Source: Chitinispirillales bacterium ANBcel5
Lineage (GTDB): Bacteria > Fibrobacterota > Chitinivibrionia > Chitinivibrionales > Chitinispirillaceae
Length of the DNA: 64,000 nucleotides
Direction of reading: 5' to 3'
Assembly: GCA_029688955.1 (NCBI GenBank)
Contig: JARUKZ010000020.1
Coordinates: forward strand, 1-64,000
The notes under the pieces are model-generated. The model was not told the DNA's origin. It was given only the letters and a program-made list of their open reading frames with translations, and ran no database searches. Of the stretch, positions 54,624 to 63,010 are shown one piece after another. The first letter of the stretch is position 1. Every line of letters starts with the position of its first letter. The position numbers and the translations under genes were made by a program.

Positions 54624-55466
54624 ATGGGATGTGATGGAAACGGATGTGGCAGTTTTAGCGAATTTACACTAAATAAGAAATCAGGTATTCACCCTACTGC
54701 TATTATAGAACCCGGGGCGCAAATTGGGGAAAATGTAACAATTGGCCCCTATACTGTTATCGAAAGCGATGTGGTTATTGGCGCTGAAAGCACAATAGGG
54801 CCTCATGTGGTGATTGGTAATGGTACAAGAATCGGGAATAAATGTAAAATCTTTAAAGGTGCCAGTATTGGTCTTGAACCCCAAGATAAAAAATACGCGG
54901 GGGAAAAGACTTTTACCATAATAGGCGATAATACACTCATAAGAGAATTTGTGACAGTTAACCGTGGTACTACTGAATCTATGGAAACCAGAATAGGTTC
55001 AGATTGTTGGATAATGGCGTATTGTCATATTGCTCATGATTGTGTAATAGGTAATGATGTAACCATCTCAAACGGGCTTGCAATGGCTGGTCATGTAGAG
55101 GTGGGAAATCATGTTACCATTGGGGGAATCGTTCCAATTCATCAGTTTACACGCATTGGGGATTATGCTATGGTTGCATCTGTTGCACGCCCCTTTACTG
55201 ACGTTGTACCTTATGCACTGGTTGGGGCTGATCCCACAAGAATTGCAGGGATAAACTCAGTTGGTTTGGAGAGAAGGGGCTATTCTCAGGAGCAGATTAA
55301 ACACATAAAAAAGGCTTATAAAATACTCTTTAGAATGGAACTATCGCTTAATGCTGCAATTGAAAAACTACAAGAGGAATACAAGGATAATAAAGATGTT
55401 ATGTTTATTGTTGACTTTGTAAAAAAGAGTCAGCGTGGGATTATGCGTATGGGAAAAGATATGTAA
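54624..55466 (+). CDS. lpxA: UDP-N-acetylglucosamine acyltransferase
   Basis: First step of lipid A synthesis. The beta-helix begins HPTAIIEPGAQIGENVTIGP and continues with hexapeptide repeats. It includes LEPQDKKYAGEKTFTIIGD, REFVTVNRGTTES and the catalytic-His region AYCHIAHDCVIGNDVTISN, then the C-terminal helical domain (LERRGYSQEQIKHIKKAYKILFR). An N-terminal extension of about 20 residues (GCDGNGCGSF) with two cysteines precedes the first coil and makes the protein 280 residues, a little longer than usual. The ribosome site AAAAAGG supports this start. Confidence 0.94.
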   Translation: MGCDGNGCGSFSEFTLNKKSGIHPTAIIEPGAQIGENVTIGPYTVIESDVVIGAESTIGPHVVIGNGTRIGNKCKIFKGASIGLEPQDKKYAGEKTFTIIGDNTLIREFVTVNRGTTESMETRIGSDCWIMAYCHIAHDCVIGNDVTISNGLAMAGHVEVGNHVTIGGIVPIHQFTRIGDYAMVASVARPFTDVVPYALVGADPTRIAGINSVGLERRGYSQEQIKHIKKAYKILFRMELSLNAAIEKLQEEYKDNKDVMFIVDFVKKSQRGIMRMGKDM

Positions 55467-55955
55467 TCAATGTAGTTTCTTTTATATTTATTTAATAAGA
55501 CTTCTACTTTTAACCTGCTGCACTTTGGGTCCTGTTTGAGCACAAATCTCTCCTTCAATAGTATGGCTACTTCGAGTATCTCCCCCTCGGAGCTACAAAG
55601 AATGCAATTTACTTACAGCTCCCTAAACTAAATTATGCTGTAAAAATCTATTTTATTTAGGTATGCTTTTCTAATTGTCACACTGGTACTGTTATTAACT
55701 ATTTAACCAGTACCCTTTTTCTCCCCGTTTTAGTATCTATAATGTCTCCACTTGCCCCTGTTGCTTCAATGAGTAAATTCTGTTACGTATATTGTTTGTA
55801 TTTCTTTTAGGGACTGCTAACTGACGTTTATTTCTAAAGGTAGTATTGGTAACAGATGTCTTTGCTACGGTACACTTCTTTGTGTATTATGGAAAAGTAG
55901 GTTTGTAATGGGCAAATAATCTACCTTAGGGTTCTATAAAAATGAAAAAATAAAA
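55467..55955. other. intergenic region between lpxA and flagellin gene
   Basis: No gene seen. It holds a terminator-like hairpin at 55685-55720 and is otherwise AT-rich. Short open frames on both strands lack ribosome sites or protein character. Confidence 0.45.
55685..55720 (+). terminator. terminator-like hairpin
   Basis: GGTACTG (55685-55691) pairs with CAGTACC (55708-55714), with an additional TTA/TAA pairing inside, then CTTTTT. It lies over 200 bp past lpxA and might end the lpx transcript or insulate the flagellin gene. Confidence 0.5.
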
Positions 55956-55956
55956 T

Positions 55957-55983
55957 TAAAGATTAATCAAAATATGCCGATTA
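55957..55983 (+). promoter_or_regulatory. sigma-28 (FliA) promoter of the flagellin gene
   Basis: TAAA (55957-55960), exactly 15 bases, then GCCGATTA (55976-55983), one base from the flagellar consensus TAAA-N15-GCCGATAA. The expected start site is near 55990, giving a leader of about 95 bases before ATG 56088. The leader contains a stem AAGCGG/CCGCTT (56027-56047). Confidence 0.8.
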
Positions 55984-56087
55984 ATTGAATGGGGAAGATA
56001 CATGGTCGTTTAAAAGATCGCTCTCGAAGCGGAAGGGGAAGCCGCTTTGGGGGGACAGGATGTCGTAATAAACAAGGGAGGTGTTGC

Positions 56088-56897
56088 ATGTTTAATGCCC
56101 TTAATCTTACAGTTGCCCGTCTTGGCACTCATTATACTACTTCAAAATCCGCATTATCCTCATCATTACAAAAACTCTCTTCGGGAAAAAGTTTTGAACA
56201 ACCAAAGGATGGGGTTGCAGAGTTTATGCGTATGCAGCAAATACGGCTGGACCGCAAAGGGTTTAGTGAAGTTACCCGAAATCTTACAAGAGCAACTGCA
56301 GTGCTTAATGTTGCTGAAAGTGCCGCGACAGAAATAGTTGATTCTTTCACTCGTTTAAAAGAGGTGACAGAGCTGTATCATCTTGATTCCACGACTTCGA
56401 CAGAAAAAAAAATGTATGAACTTGAATTTTCCAACATACTTGTAAATATCGATATGATTAAGGAAAATACTACTTTTGAAGGGAGGCGATTGGTTCAGGA
56501 TTCAGAGGTTATTACAAGTGTGATGCTGGATCCAAATGATTTGAGCAAAACTCTTACTATAGAGTACGGTTCAGAGCATATGGTTGACACTTCTATGCTC
56601 CACATATCTCCTGCAGGTGGGGAAGAGGAAGCTATGGCTGCTTTGGATGAGCAGATGGGGAATGCCTTATCTTACTTAGCAAGAACAAGTGGCTTTTTAA
56701 GATCTGTAGGTTCCCAAATCGATTTAGTGAATTCTAAGGTTGAAAATGGACAAGCGTATGAGTCAACAATAGGTGCCATTAATGATGTTGAGGAACTTAG
56801 TCGGATGGTAACGCACGACATAAGACAACAAGCAGCACTATCTATGATTCTTCATGCAAATACCGCACGTCAGGGGATTTTAAGGCTGGTAGGGTAG
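56088..56897 (+). CDS. short flagellin
   Basis: Filament or filament-junction protein of 269 residues. The N-terminal helical D0/D1 pattern is visible (ALNLTVARLGTHYTTSKSAL, SLQKLSSGKSFEQPKDG), as is the C-terminal counterpart (ESTIGAINDVEELSRMVTHD, ending LHANTARQGILRLVG). The variable D2/D3 region is almost absent, so the filament would be thin-walled. The frame is open upstream to 55989, but ATG 56088 has a strong GGGAGGTG ribosome site and starts the domain, so I use it. A sigma-28 promoter lies upstream. Other flagellar genes are not in the window. Confidence 0.88.
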   Translation: MFNALNLTVARLGTHYTTSKSALSSSLQKLSSGKSFEQPKDGVAEFMRMQQIRLDRKGFSEVTRNLTRATAVLNVAESAATEIVDSFTRLKEVTELYHLDSTTSTEKKMYELEFSNILVNIDMIKENTTFEGRRLVQDSEVITSVMLDPNDLSKTLTIEYGSEHMVDTSMLHISPAGGEEEAMAALDEQMGNALSYLARTSGFLRSVGSQIDLVNSKVENGQAYESTIGAINDVEELSRMVTHDIRQQAALSMILHANTARQGILRLVG

Positions 56898-56900
56898 GTT

Positions 56901-58487
56901 CTAGCTACCAGCCATAAATAGTTTGTAATCGGCTTCCGGGAAAGCCGAATCCAGATGTTCAAGTTTCTGTAGCTCTGTTTCATTGACCTGCCCGGTTTCG
57001 ATCGCATCGGCCAGGTAGTGAAATCTGCTCACATGGTCTCTGACCCGTCTTGCAGCGTATTTTTCCGATGTGGCGTTGGTGATAATAAATGGCCAATCTG
57101 AACTTTGTGCCAGTAGAAGTTCGCGCACACATTGGTTAAGAGCTTTATGTATCAGAGGAGGAGGGGCAAAACCACATTTCTCTCCAAGAATACTCATCCT
57201 TCGGGTGCATTCATTAATGTGGGTAAGTATCCAATCTGTTTTGCCGTTGCACCAAACTTCAAAGTACCCTCTGTGCCCCCAACTCGACATTGATGGCGTG
57301 CCGTATTGGTGTACGGGGTGTATATCGAGATAGGTGTCCGGGGATACAAGAGAAATGGAGGATTGATCGTATGCAATTTTTCTGATTAGGAAGTCTAACC
57401 ATTGGGGCCCCTCATACCACCAGTGACCAAATAACTCTGCATCGAATGTTGCCACCACTATTGGTTCTTTACCCATTGTTTCTGCCAGATACTCTATCTG
57501 CTTTATTCTTTTATTCATATAAACTGTTGCATGGTGCGCGGCACGTTCCCGAGCCAGATAGGGGTTATAAAAATCTTTCTCCGATCTTGGACCAGTAATT
57601 TTCCAATACTTTATACCTGTATCGACTCTTACACTGTCTTCAATATAGGGTTTTATATATTCGATGTCCAATTCGTGGCCTATATCGCGGTAGAATTCCC
57701 GATATTCAGGATCCCCCGGAAAACCCTTTTGTGCAGACCAAACCTCTTCGGTACTTGCCTGGTCTCTGCCAAAGGCAGCTACACCACAAGGGGTGAAAAG
57801 AGGTGCGTAAACTCCATAGAGCGGAAGTACATTTGCATGATCTATTCCATGATTTTCCAGGAAAAAGTACCGTATCCCTACATCTCTAAGGTGCTCTTCA
57901 ATGCCAGGAACATAAGCGCATTCCGGTAGCCAGAAACCCTGGGGCGTAAACCCGAAGATGTTTTCAAAGGTAGTTATACCTGTGTTTACCTGAGCCTTTA
58001 TGGCCTTAGGTTCTGACATTAGTAGCGGAAGCACTGCATGGGTTGCGGAGGTGGTAATGAGGCGCAGAGATCCTTTGTTGTGAAATTCCAAAAAAGCCTG
58101 AGTTAAACGACCACCATAGGAGTTAAATATCTCTTTTGCTTCTATAAATGAATCACGATAAGTTGATGCTAACCAGTGAAGGTGACCGTGATGGCTGTTG
58201 CGAACTTGTTCTTTTTCGGAGAGTTCTATTAGTTTGGTGAGATGTTTTTGATATCTTGTCTGGAGTATCTCATCCTCCATCATACATAAAAGGGTGGGTG
58301 AAAGGGAAATGGTTAGCTCAAAAGGTACCTTTTCTGCACTTAGACGACTGAGAGCCTTAATAATAGGTATATACGTGCCAGTCATTGCTTCAAAAAACCA
58401 ACGTTCTTCAAGAAATGAATCGTATTCCGGGTGGCGCACATAGGGAAGATGTGCATGAAGCACCAAAGCTAAATATCCTTTATTCAT
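56901..58487 (-). CDS. GH57 1,4-alpha-glucan branching enzyme
   Basis: Introduces alpha-1,6 branches in glycogen. The 528 residues have the GH57 (beta/alpha)7 motifs: LVLHAHLPYVRHPEYDSFLE at the start, HGHLHWLAS, FWLPECAYVPGIEEHLRD with nucleophile Glu189, and VVATFDAELFGHWWYEGPQW with acid/base Asp349. The C-terminal helical domain has SSDWPFIIT. The spacing of Glu and Asp matches the characterised Thermus enzyme. It overlaps the preceding glycosyltransferase gene by 8 bp and ends 3 bp from the convergent flagellin gene. Confidence 0.94.
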   Translation of the reverse strand: MNKGYLALVLHAHLPYVRHPEYDSFLEERWFFEAMTGTYIPIIKALSRLSAEKVPFELTISLSPTLLCMMEDEILQTRYQKHLTKLIELSEKEQVRNSHHGHLHWLASTYRDSFIEAKEIFNSYGGRLTQAFLEFHNKGSLRLITTSATHAVLPLLMSEPKAIKAQVNTGITTFENIFGFTPQGFWLPECAYVPGIEEHLRDVGIRYFFLENHGIDHANVLPLYGVYAPLFTPCGVAAFGRDQASTEEVWSAQKGFPGDPEYREFYRDIGHELDIEYIKPYIEDSVRVDTGIKYWKITGPRSEKDFYNPYLARERAAHHATVYMNKRIKQIEYLAETMGKEPIVVATFDAELFGHWWYEGPQWLDFLIRKIAYDQSSISLVSPDTYLDIHPVHQYGTPSMSSWGHRGYFEVWCNGKTDWILTHINECTRRMSILGEKCGFAPPPLIHKALNQCVRELLLAQSSDWPFIITNATSEKYAARRVRDHVSRFHYLADAIETGQVNETELQKLEHLDSAFPEADYKLFMAGS

Positions 58488-60261
58488 TATATTTCCCCTT
58501 TTGGTAAAGAGCTGCGAGTGCCCATTGTGTTATGTACATTGCCGCAATGCATTCTGTTGTACGAAGTAAGGTTGAATCATCCATTACAGAGGAACGAAGT
58601 ACGCTTAAAGGGTTGGCTAACATCTCCTTCAGCCCCCAGGTCACTGAACCAATGTTATCATAAACAAGTAGTCCGTTTATTCCATGTCGAACGATTTGGA
58701 GTCCTGCTTGATGGGTAGTTATAACGGGTTTACCTAGTTTTAGCCCAAGCTCAGCAAGCGCGGTGTTTTGTGGGGTTCTTGCAGGAATTATCAAAATATC
58801 ACAGGCACTTAAAAGTTGAGGGAAAATATCAGATGGAACGTCACCCAGAAATCTGCACCTGTCACTTACTCCCGTTTGCCAGGCTCTATGCTCAAGATCT
58901 GATTTCATTGAGCCTTCCCCGGCAAAAACATATTGGCCCTGTGAAAATTCATTACACACACTGGGTATAGAATCCATAAGGAGGTCTGCACCGTTATGAA
59001 ATGCAATTTCTCCGGAAAAAAGTATCACCGGTTTTTGATCAGACAAGCCGTATCTACAACGGATATAATCCGCATTTCGTCCTCTATCGGGCGATGCATT
59101 GAGAGTATCAGGCACAATTGAGAGCCCGTCGGGGGTTTTCCCATAATCACGCACTATAATCTCACGAGTTGATTCATTTGGTGCAAGAACACTTTGAGCT
59201 GAATCGACAATTTTCTTTTCCCAGCCTTTAATGCACTCTGAAAGCTCATTTTCCATATCTGCTGAGCGCTGAGACTCTGTTGAATGCATCACTGAAACCA
59301 GGGGTAAAAATTCTGTAGCCAATGTATTTATTGCTGCGGGAGCACTATACCAATCATGACACTGAATGCAGTCAAAGGGAGTTTTTTTGTGAGCGGCTTT
59401 GAATCTGGATACCATACCTGAAGAGCTATGCTTCACTCTTTGTATAAGGGGCAGGTGAACAGATTTTGATATTTCCTGCTTCGTGGGGGCAAAAAGTTGA
59501 GGATACACTCCCATTGATTTACATTTCTGTAATACGTTTTCCAGAAAGTGGGTTATTGGGCGTTCCTTCTGTGCCCCGGTGATAGCCTGTTCATTAAGAA
59601 AAACAGCTATTGAAAGAGGTGTGTCGCCTATTTTACCAAGTAGTTGGCTCATTCTGTCAAAAACTGAAGCACATGCTACATTTTCTACCGTAAACATGCG
59701 GGTAAAAGCTTGATTTACATAAAGCCCGGATGTTTTCAGGCAGGAAGATCGACGTGGACGATCAAAGTACATAGTGTTTGATCTTTTACATGCTATAAAG
59801 CTTAAGTCTTCAAAAAGGAAGCCTATTTCTACCATAAGATTGCATTCAAAATTATTGACATTTAAATAGTAAGATCCCGTAAGGGAATGTATATCTATAT
59901 CAAACTGTCGATTTGCATTAAAACCGTTAAAATTGATGTTGGTGATATCATATACCCGTATGATTAACTTCGCAGTTTGTTTGAATTGCGCGCTAAATTG
60001 GTTTTTCAGTCGTTCAATTGTGTTTTCATTAATATGCCAATGAATGAAGCCAAGATGGGGGTATATAGCAAGTAATGATACCCTTTCTTCACGAAACGCA
60101 TCAGGAAAACGAACTCCAACCTCCCAGCTTAAATCGCGAAGCGATTGGGCAGAGAAAACCTGGGCGTCATCAACAAGCTTTGGGGTTGGATAGGGGGGCT
60201 CTGTTACCCCATTTATAAATTCATGAATCGTTGAGCTGCACTTAAGTGAGCTGAGGGTCAT
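58480..60261 (-). CDS. DUF4912 + family 4-type glycosyltransferase fusion
   Basis: A 593-residue protein. Residues about 45-180 fit DUF4912: LLAIYPHLGFIHWHINENTI, AKLIIRVYDITNINFNGFNA, SYYLNVNNFECNLMVEIGFL. The GT-B glycosyltransferase follows: a divergent acceptor domain with FDCIQCHDWYSAPAAINTLA, then PVILFSGEIAFHNGADLL, VPSDIFPQLLSACDILIIPA and LAELGLKLGKPVITTHQAG. The HDW motif is shared with glycogen synthases. DUF4912 genes often neighbour GH57 branching enzymes, as here (8-bp overlap), so alpha-glucan synthesis is likely. The acceptor is not determined. Confidence 0.82.
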   Translation of the reverse strand: MTLSSLKCSSTIHEFINGVTEPPYPTPKLVDDAQVFSAQSLRDLSWEVGVRFPDAFREERVSLLAIYPHLGFIHWHINENTIERLKNQFSAQFKQTAKLIIRVYDITNINFNGFNANRQFDIDIHSLTGSYYLNVNNFECNLMVEIGFLFEDLSFIACKRSNTMYFDRPRRSSCLKTSGLYVNQAFTRMFTVENVACASVFDRMSQLLGKIGDTPLSIAVFLNEQAITGAQKERPITHFLENVLQKCKSMGVYPQLFAPTKQEISKSVHLPLIQRVKHSSSGMVSRFKAAHKKTPFDCIQCHDWYSAPAAINTLATEFLPLVSVMHSTESQRSADMENELSECIKGWEKKIVDSAQSVLAPNESTREIIVRDYGKTPDGLSIVPDTLNASPDRGRNADYIRCRYGLSDQKPVILFSGEIAFHNGADLLMDSIPSVCNEFSQGQYVFAGEGSMKSDLEHRAWQTGVSDRCRFLGDVPSDIFPQLLSACDILIIPARTPQNTALAELGLKLGKPVITTHQAGLQIVRHGINGLLVYDNIGSVTWGLKEMLANPLSVLRSSVMDDSTLLRTTECIAAMYITQWALAALYQKGKYNE

Positions 60262-60464
60262 AAGTTTTACTCCTTAACTTATTTGTATACTTTTTAATTA
60301 ATTAGACGTTTTGGAAAGTAGAGCAACTTTTGAACCAATTATAAACATTAAAAAACGCTGCTGATTGCGAAAAAAACTTGGGGAGGATTTTTTTGGGTAG
60401 AGAATTAGTTCATACGTTTCCTTTTTGGACCTGAGCAGTTTGCTCAGGTCCCAAAAGAGATGTT
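60262..60464. other. 203-bp gap between glycosyltransferase genes, with 11-bp hairpin
   Basis: No gene. It contains the perfect hairpin at 60427-60451 just after the upstream GT stop and the ribosome-site region of the DUF4912-GT gene. Confidence 0.4.
60427..60451. terminator. perfect 11-bp hairpin after GT gene
   Basis: GGACCTGAGCA (60427-60437) and TGCTCAGGTCC (60441-60451) form an uninterrupted GC-rich 11-bp stem with a 3-base loop, 14 bp past the GT stop on the minus strand. On that strand it is followed by AAAAAGG, not a T-run, so it may act as a pause or 3'-end protector rather than a classical terminator. Confidence 0.55.
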
Positions 60465-61619
60465 TTACTTGTATACGCCAAGAGTATGGTCTGCGATAAG
60501 ATCCCAGGAAAAGGAATTTTCAACAGCTGCCCTTCCGTTATTGCCCATCCACCTTGCGTGTTCAAAATTGGAAAAGAGAGTCCCGATCCCCCAGGCAATC
60601 GATTCAGGATTGTCAAATACTTTAAACCCATTGACATCGTGCCAGACAAATTCTGTTCCATTGTGAGTTGCTACTACCGGTTTGCCTGCAGCCCAGGCTT
60701 CAAGGACTACAAGACCAAAGGGTTCGTTTCTGCTTGGAACAGACACACAATCGCAGGCTCTGTAAAGATCGATAACTTCATTTCTTGGCAGTACTCCAAA
60801 AAATCTGCATGCATGTGCAACACCTAAGCTATGTGCCATATGCTCGACATGCCCTCTCATATCGCCGTTTCCTGATAGGATGAATTTGGCATTGGGATGG
60901 TAGTGAAGCACATGAGGGATAGATTGTACCAGCAGATCGGGCCCCTTTTGGGTAGTCATTCTGCCCACAAAGAGAACCGTGGGGTCAAGAGGACCTATAC
61001 CATATTTGCCTTTTACGGCCCCGGGGTCTATCCATCCATTAAAATCATGGTAGGATATACCGTTTGCTACTACATGGGTTTTCCAGTCTGGTACGTTATA
61101 AATCCATTGAACCTCGTTTTTTAGCAGATTAGATACTGTGATCACTTTGTCGGCGCAATAGGTCCCGTTACGCTCATGGTCCATAATGGTTGCTGAGGGT
61201 CCATCGTAAAAGTTGTTGCCACACCTGCCATATTCCGTTGAATGTACGGTAATTATCCCTTTTCTTTCCCGCCCCTGTTTGATCCAGGCCATTGCATTGC
61301 TGGTCATCCAGTCGTGAGCGTGCACAACATCAAAGTGTGCTCCCATATAATCTTCTACTCCAAACAGTGCATCCACAAAGGAGCGACACATATTGTTAAC
61401 ATCCGTAACTATATCAGCATCACCGGCATAGGGTATTCTGTGATAGTGTACCCCATGAATGACACTGTATTGCCAGTCATCATGCCATCTCATTCTGGTA
61501 AATACATGAATTTCATGTCCTTTTCTTTCCAGTGCTGCAGCTAATTCAGTAACATGGACTGCAACACCACCCAAAGCAACAGAATGAAGGGACTCCCAGG
61601 CAAGCATCGCGATACGCAT
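60465..61619 (-). CDS. family 4 glycosyltransferase, glycogen-synthase-like
   Basis: A 384-residue GT-B enzyme. It opens with MRIAMLAWESLHSVALGGVA, the glycogen/starch-synthase-type donor loop, then VHAHDWMTSNAMAWIKQG. The C-terminal half has TVLFVGRMTTQKGPDLLVQS, RNEVIDLYRACDCVSVPSRN and EPFGLVVLEAWAAGKPVVAT with the conserved E-x7-E. A strong AGAGGAGG site precedes the ATG. It heads the leftward group leading to the DUF4912-GT and the GH57 branching enzyme, so glucan elongation is the likely role. Confidence 0.88.
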   Translation of the reverse strand: MRIAMLAWESLHSVALGGVAVHVTELAAALERKGHEIHVFTRMRWHDDWQYSVIHGVHYHRIPYAGDADIVTDVNNMCRSFVDALFGVEDYMGAHFDVVHAHDWMTSNAMAWIKQGRERKGIITVHSTEYGRCGNNFYDGPSATIMDHERNGTYCADKVITVSNLLKNEVQWIYNVPDWKTHVVANGISYHDFNGWIDPGAVKGKYGIGPLDPTVLFVGRMTTQKGPDLLVQSIPHVLHYHPNAKFILSGNGDMRGHVEHMAHSLGVAHACRFFGVLPRNEVIDLYRACDCVSVPSRNEPFGLVVLEAWAAGKPVVATHNGTEFVWHDVNGFKVFDNPESIAWGIGTLFSNFEHARWMGNNGRAAVENSFSWDLIADHTLGVYK

Positions 61620-62262
61620 AATCGAAAAACCTCCTCTTTAAGTATGATGTTCTATTTAACTTCTTTTTACGTAATTCTATAATATTCCCACATATAAGGA
61701 GCCCGTTTCCGACCGTGCACCAAAAGGGAACCTCAAAGTAAACACACCAAATCCTATCCTTTTTTGCTGGTTCTCCTTACTGTTTTGCGAAAAAGTTTCC
61801 TAAAATGAAAAAAGACACCTTAAACCTATTTCTTTGGGGGCGATGTTAATGATTGTATCTCAATGATTATTTCTTAAAACCTATTTACTGGGCATCTACC
61901 CGAAAAGAGGCGTTGTGTCCTTTTTGCGGGAATTAGAGGAGTTTGCAAAAAGTGTGCCGATAAAGCCAAAAGATCACACTTAAAAAATTTTGAGCTAAGT
62001 AACGATTCTTTTTAAAATTGAAAAAACTTCAGTCTACATACCATAGAAACTTCGTATGAGGCTTTAGGAGGACTATTGACCTAACTACTTGAAATGCAAC
62101 AAACAATCTGCTTGTATTGGTGTTCAAATTATGGTACAATCTTATTCTGTTCCAAAAAAAGGGTCTGTTTGACCACCAAAGTCCCGAAAGAAAAAGAGTG
62201 AAATAGGAGCAGAAAAAATAATGAGAAGATTTTAAAAGAAAACAGTTCCCAAAGACTGGAAT
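61620..62262. other. 643-bp intergenic region with a possible zinc-ribbon relic
   Basis: AT-rich divergent spacer. Around 61910-62013, two + strand frames read ALCPFCGN-stop and GVCKKCADKAKRSHLKN, which would join into a CxxC-x5-CxxC ribbon if one base were removed. It has no start or ribosome site and may be chance or a decayed fragment. Nothing else was seen. Confidence 0.3.
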
Positions 62263-62898
62263 ATGAAAGAAAACAAACATAAGAAAAGCGGCATTAAAAG
62301 TGTACTTTTATGGGCTGCATCAGCACTGTTTCTGCTCGGTATGTTGATATTTTCACTGTATAGAGATATTGGAAATTGGTTGATTGTGAGTGATCCTTTG
62401 CCGGATTGTGCGGATGTGATATTTGTGTTTACTGGAGATTTCGAGAGGATTGATTATGCAACTATCCTTCTGGAGCGATATCCTGAAGGGCAACTGGTGT
62501 GTGCCAAAAGAGATGCCGAACGATTAAAGCGAAGGTTGGGGGAAGAGGCAACAAATAGCAATATCAGAATTGCCGAAAAGTGCCAAAGCACTATTGAGGA
62601 GGTATATTATCTTAAAAAATTTCTGGAACGAGAAGCTTTGGAGGATGGAACAGTTTTACTTGTCTCCTCACCCTACCACATGAGAAGAATTTCGTTTATG
62701 GTAAAAAGAGTAATAAGAGGGGAAATGGATAGGAGAGTACGTTTTAAATATGTACCCATAGAAGGGGGGAGTGTAAGGAATAAAAGGGAAAAATATTCAG
62801 AATGGTGGAAAGAATCGAAAATAACAGAAAGGGTGGGTTCAGAGCTATTAAAGATCGTGTATTATTTTTTGGTAGTTGCTAATCCTGTTTTTAAATGA
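62263..62898 (+). CDS. DUF218/YdcF-like single-pass membrane protein
   Basis: A 211-residue protein with a Lys-rich N-terminus and one TM helix at about 13-33. A DUF218-like domain follows: PDCADVIFVFTGDFERIDYA, IRIAEKCQSTIEEVYYLKKF, and the signature LLVSSPYHMRRISFM. The usual glycine-rich GGG element after the first strand is reduced to FTGDF. Family members (YdcF, SanA, ElyC) act in envelope or carrier-lipid homeostasis. It lies 112 bp upstream of a flippase gene on the same strand and probably belongs to the same polysaccharide cluster. Confidence 0.75.
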   Translation: MKENKHKKSGIKSVLLWAASALFLLGMLIFSLYRDIGNWLIVSDPLPDCADVIFVFTGDFERIDYATILLERYPEGQLVCAKRDAERLKRRLGEEATNSNIRIAEKCQSTIEEVYYLKKFLEREALEDGTVLLVSSPYHMRRISFMVKRVIRGEMDRRVRFKYVPIEGGSVRNKREKYSEWWKESKITERVGSELLKIVYYFLVVANPVFK

Positions 62899-63010
62899 GC
62901 ACAAATAAAGAGTGAAATAATTGCAAAAAGATCAGTAGGTAGATTGTGAACCCAGAAAATAGATATAAAGTATTTAGTAATTGCATGATCAAACGGGTAC
63001 AAAGAAAAAA

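Noticed and set aside
61956-61963. second sigma-28 -10 element (GCCGATAA)
   Set aside because: The -10 matches exactly, but no TAAA lies 15 bases upstream and no gene follows closely.
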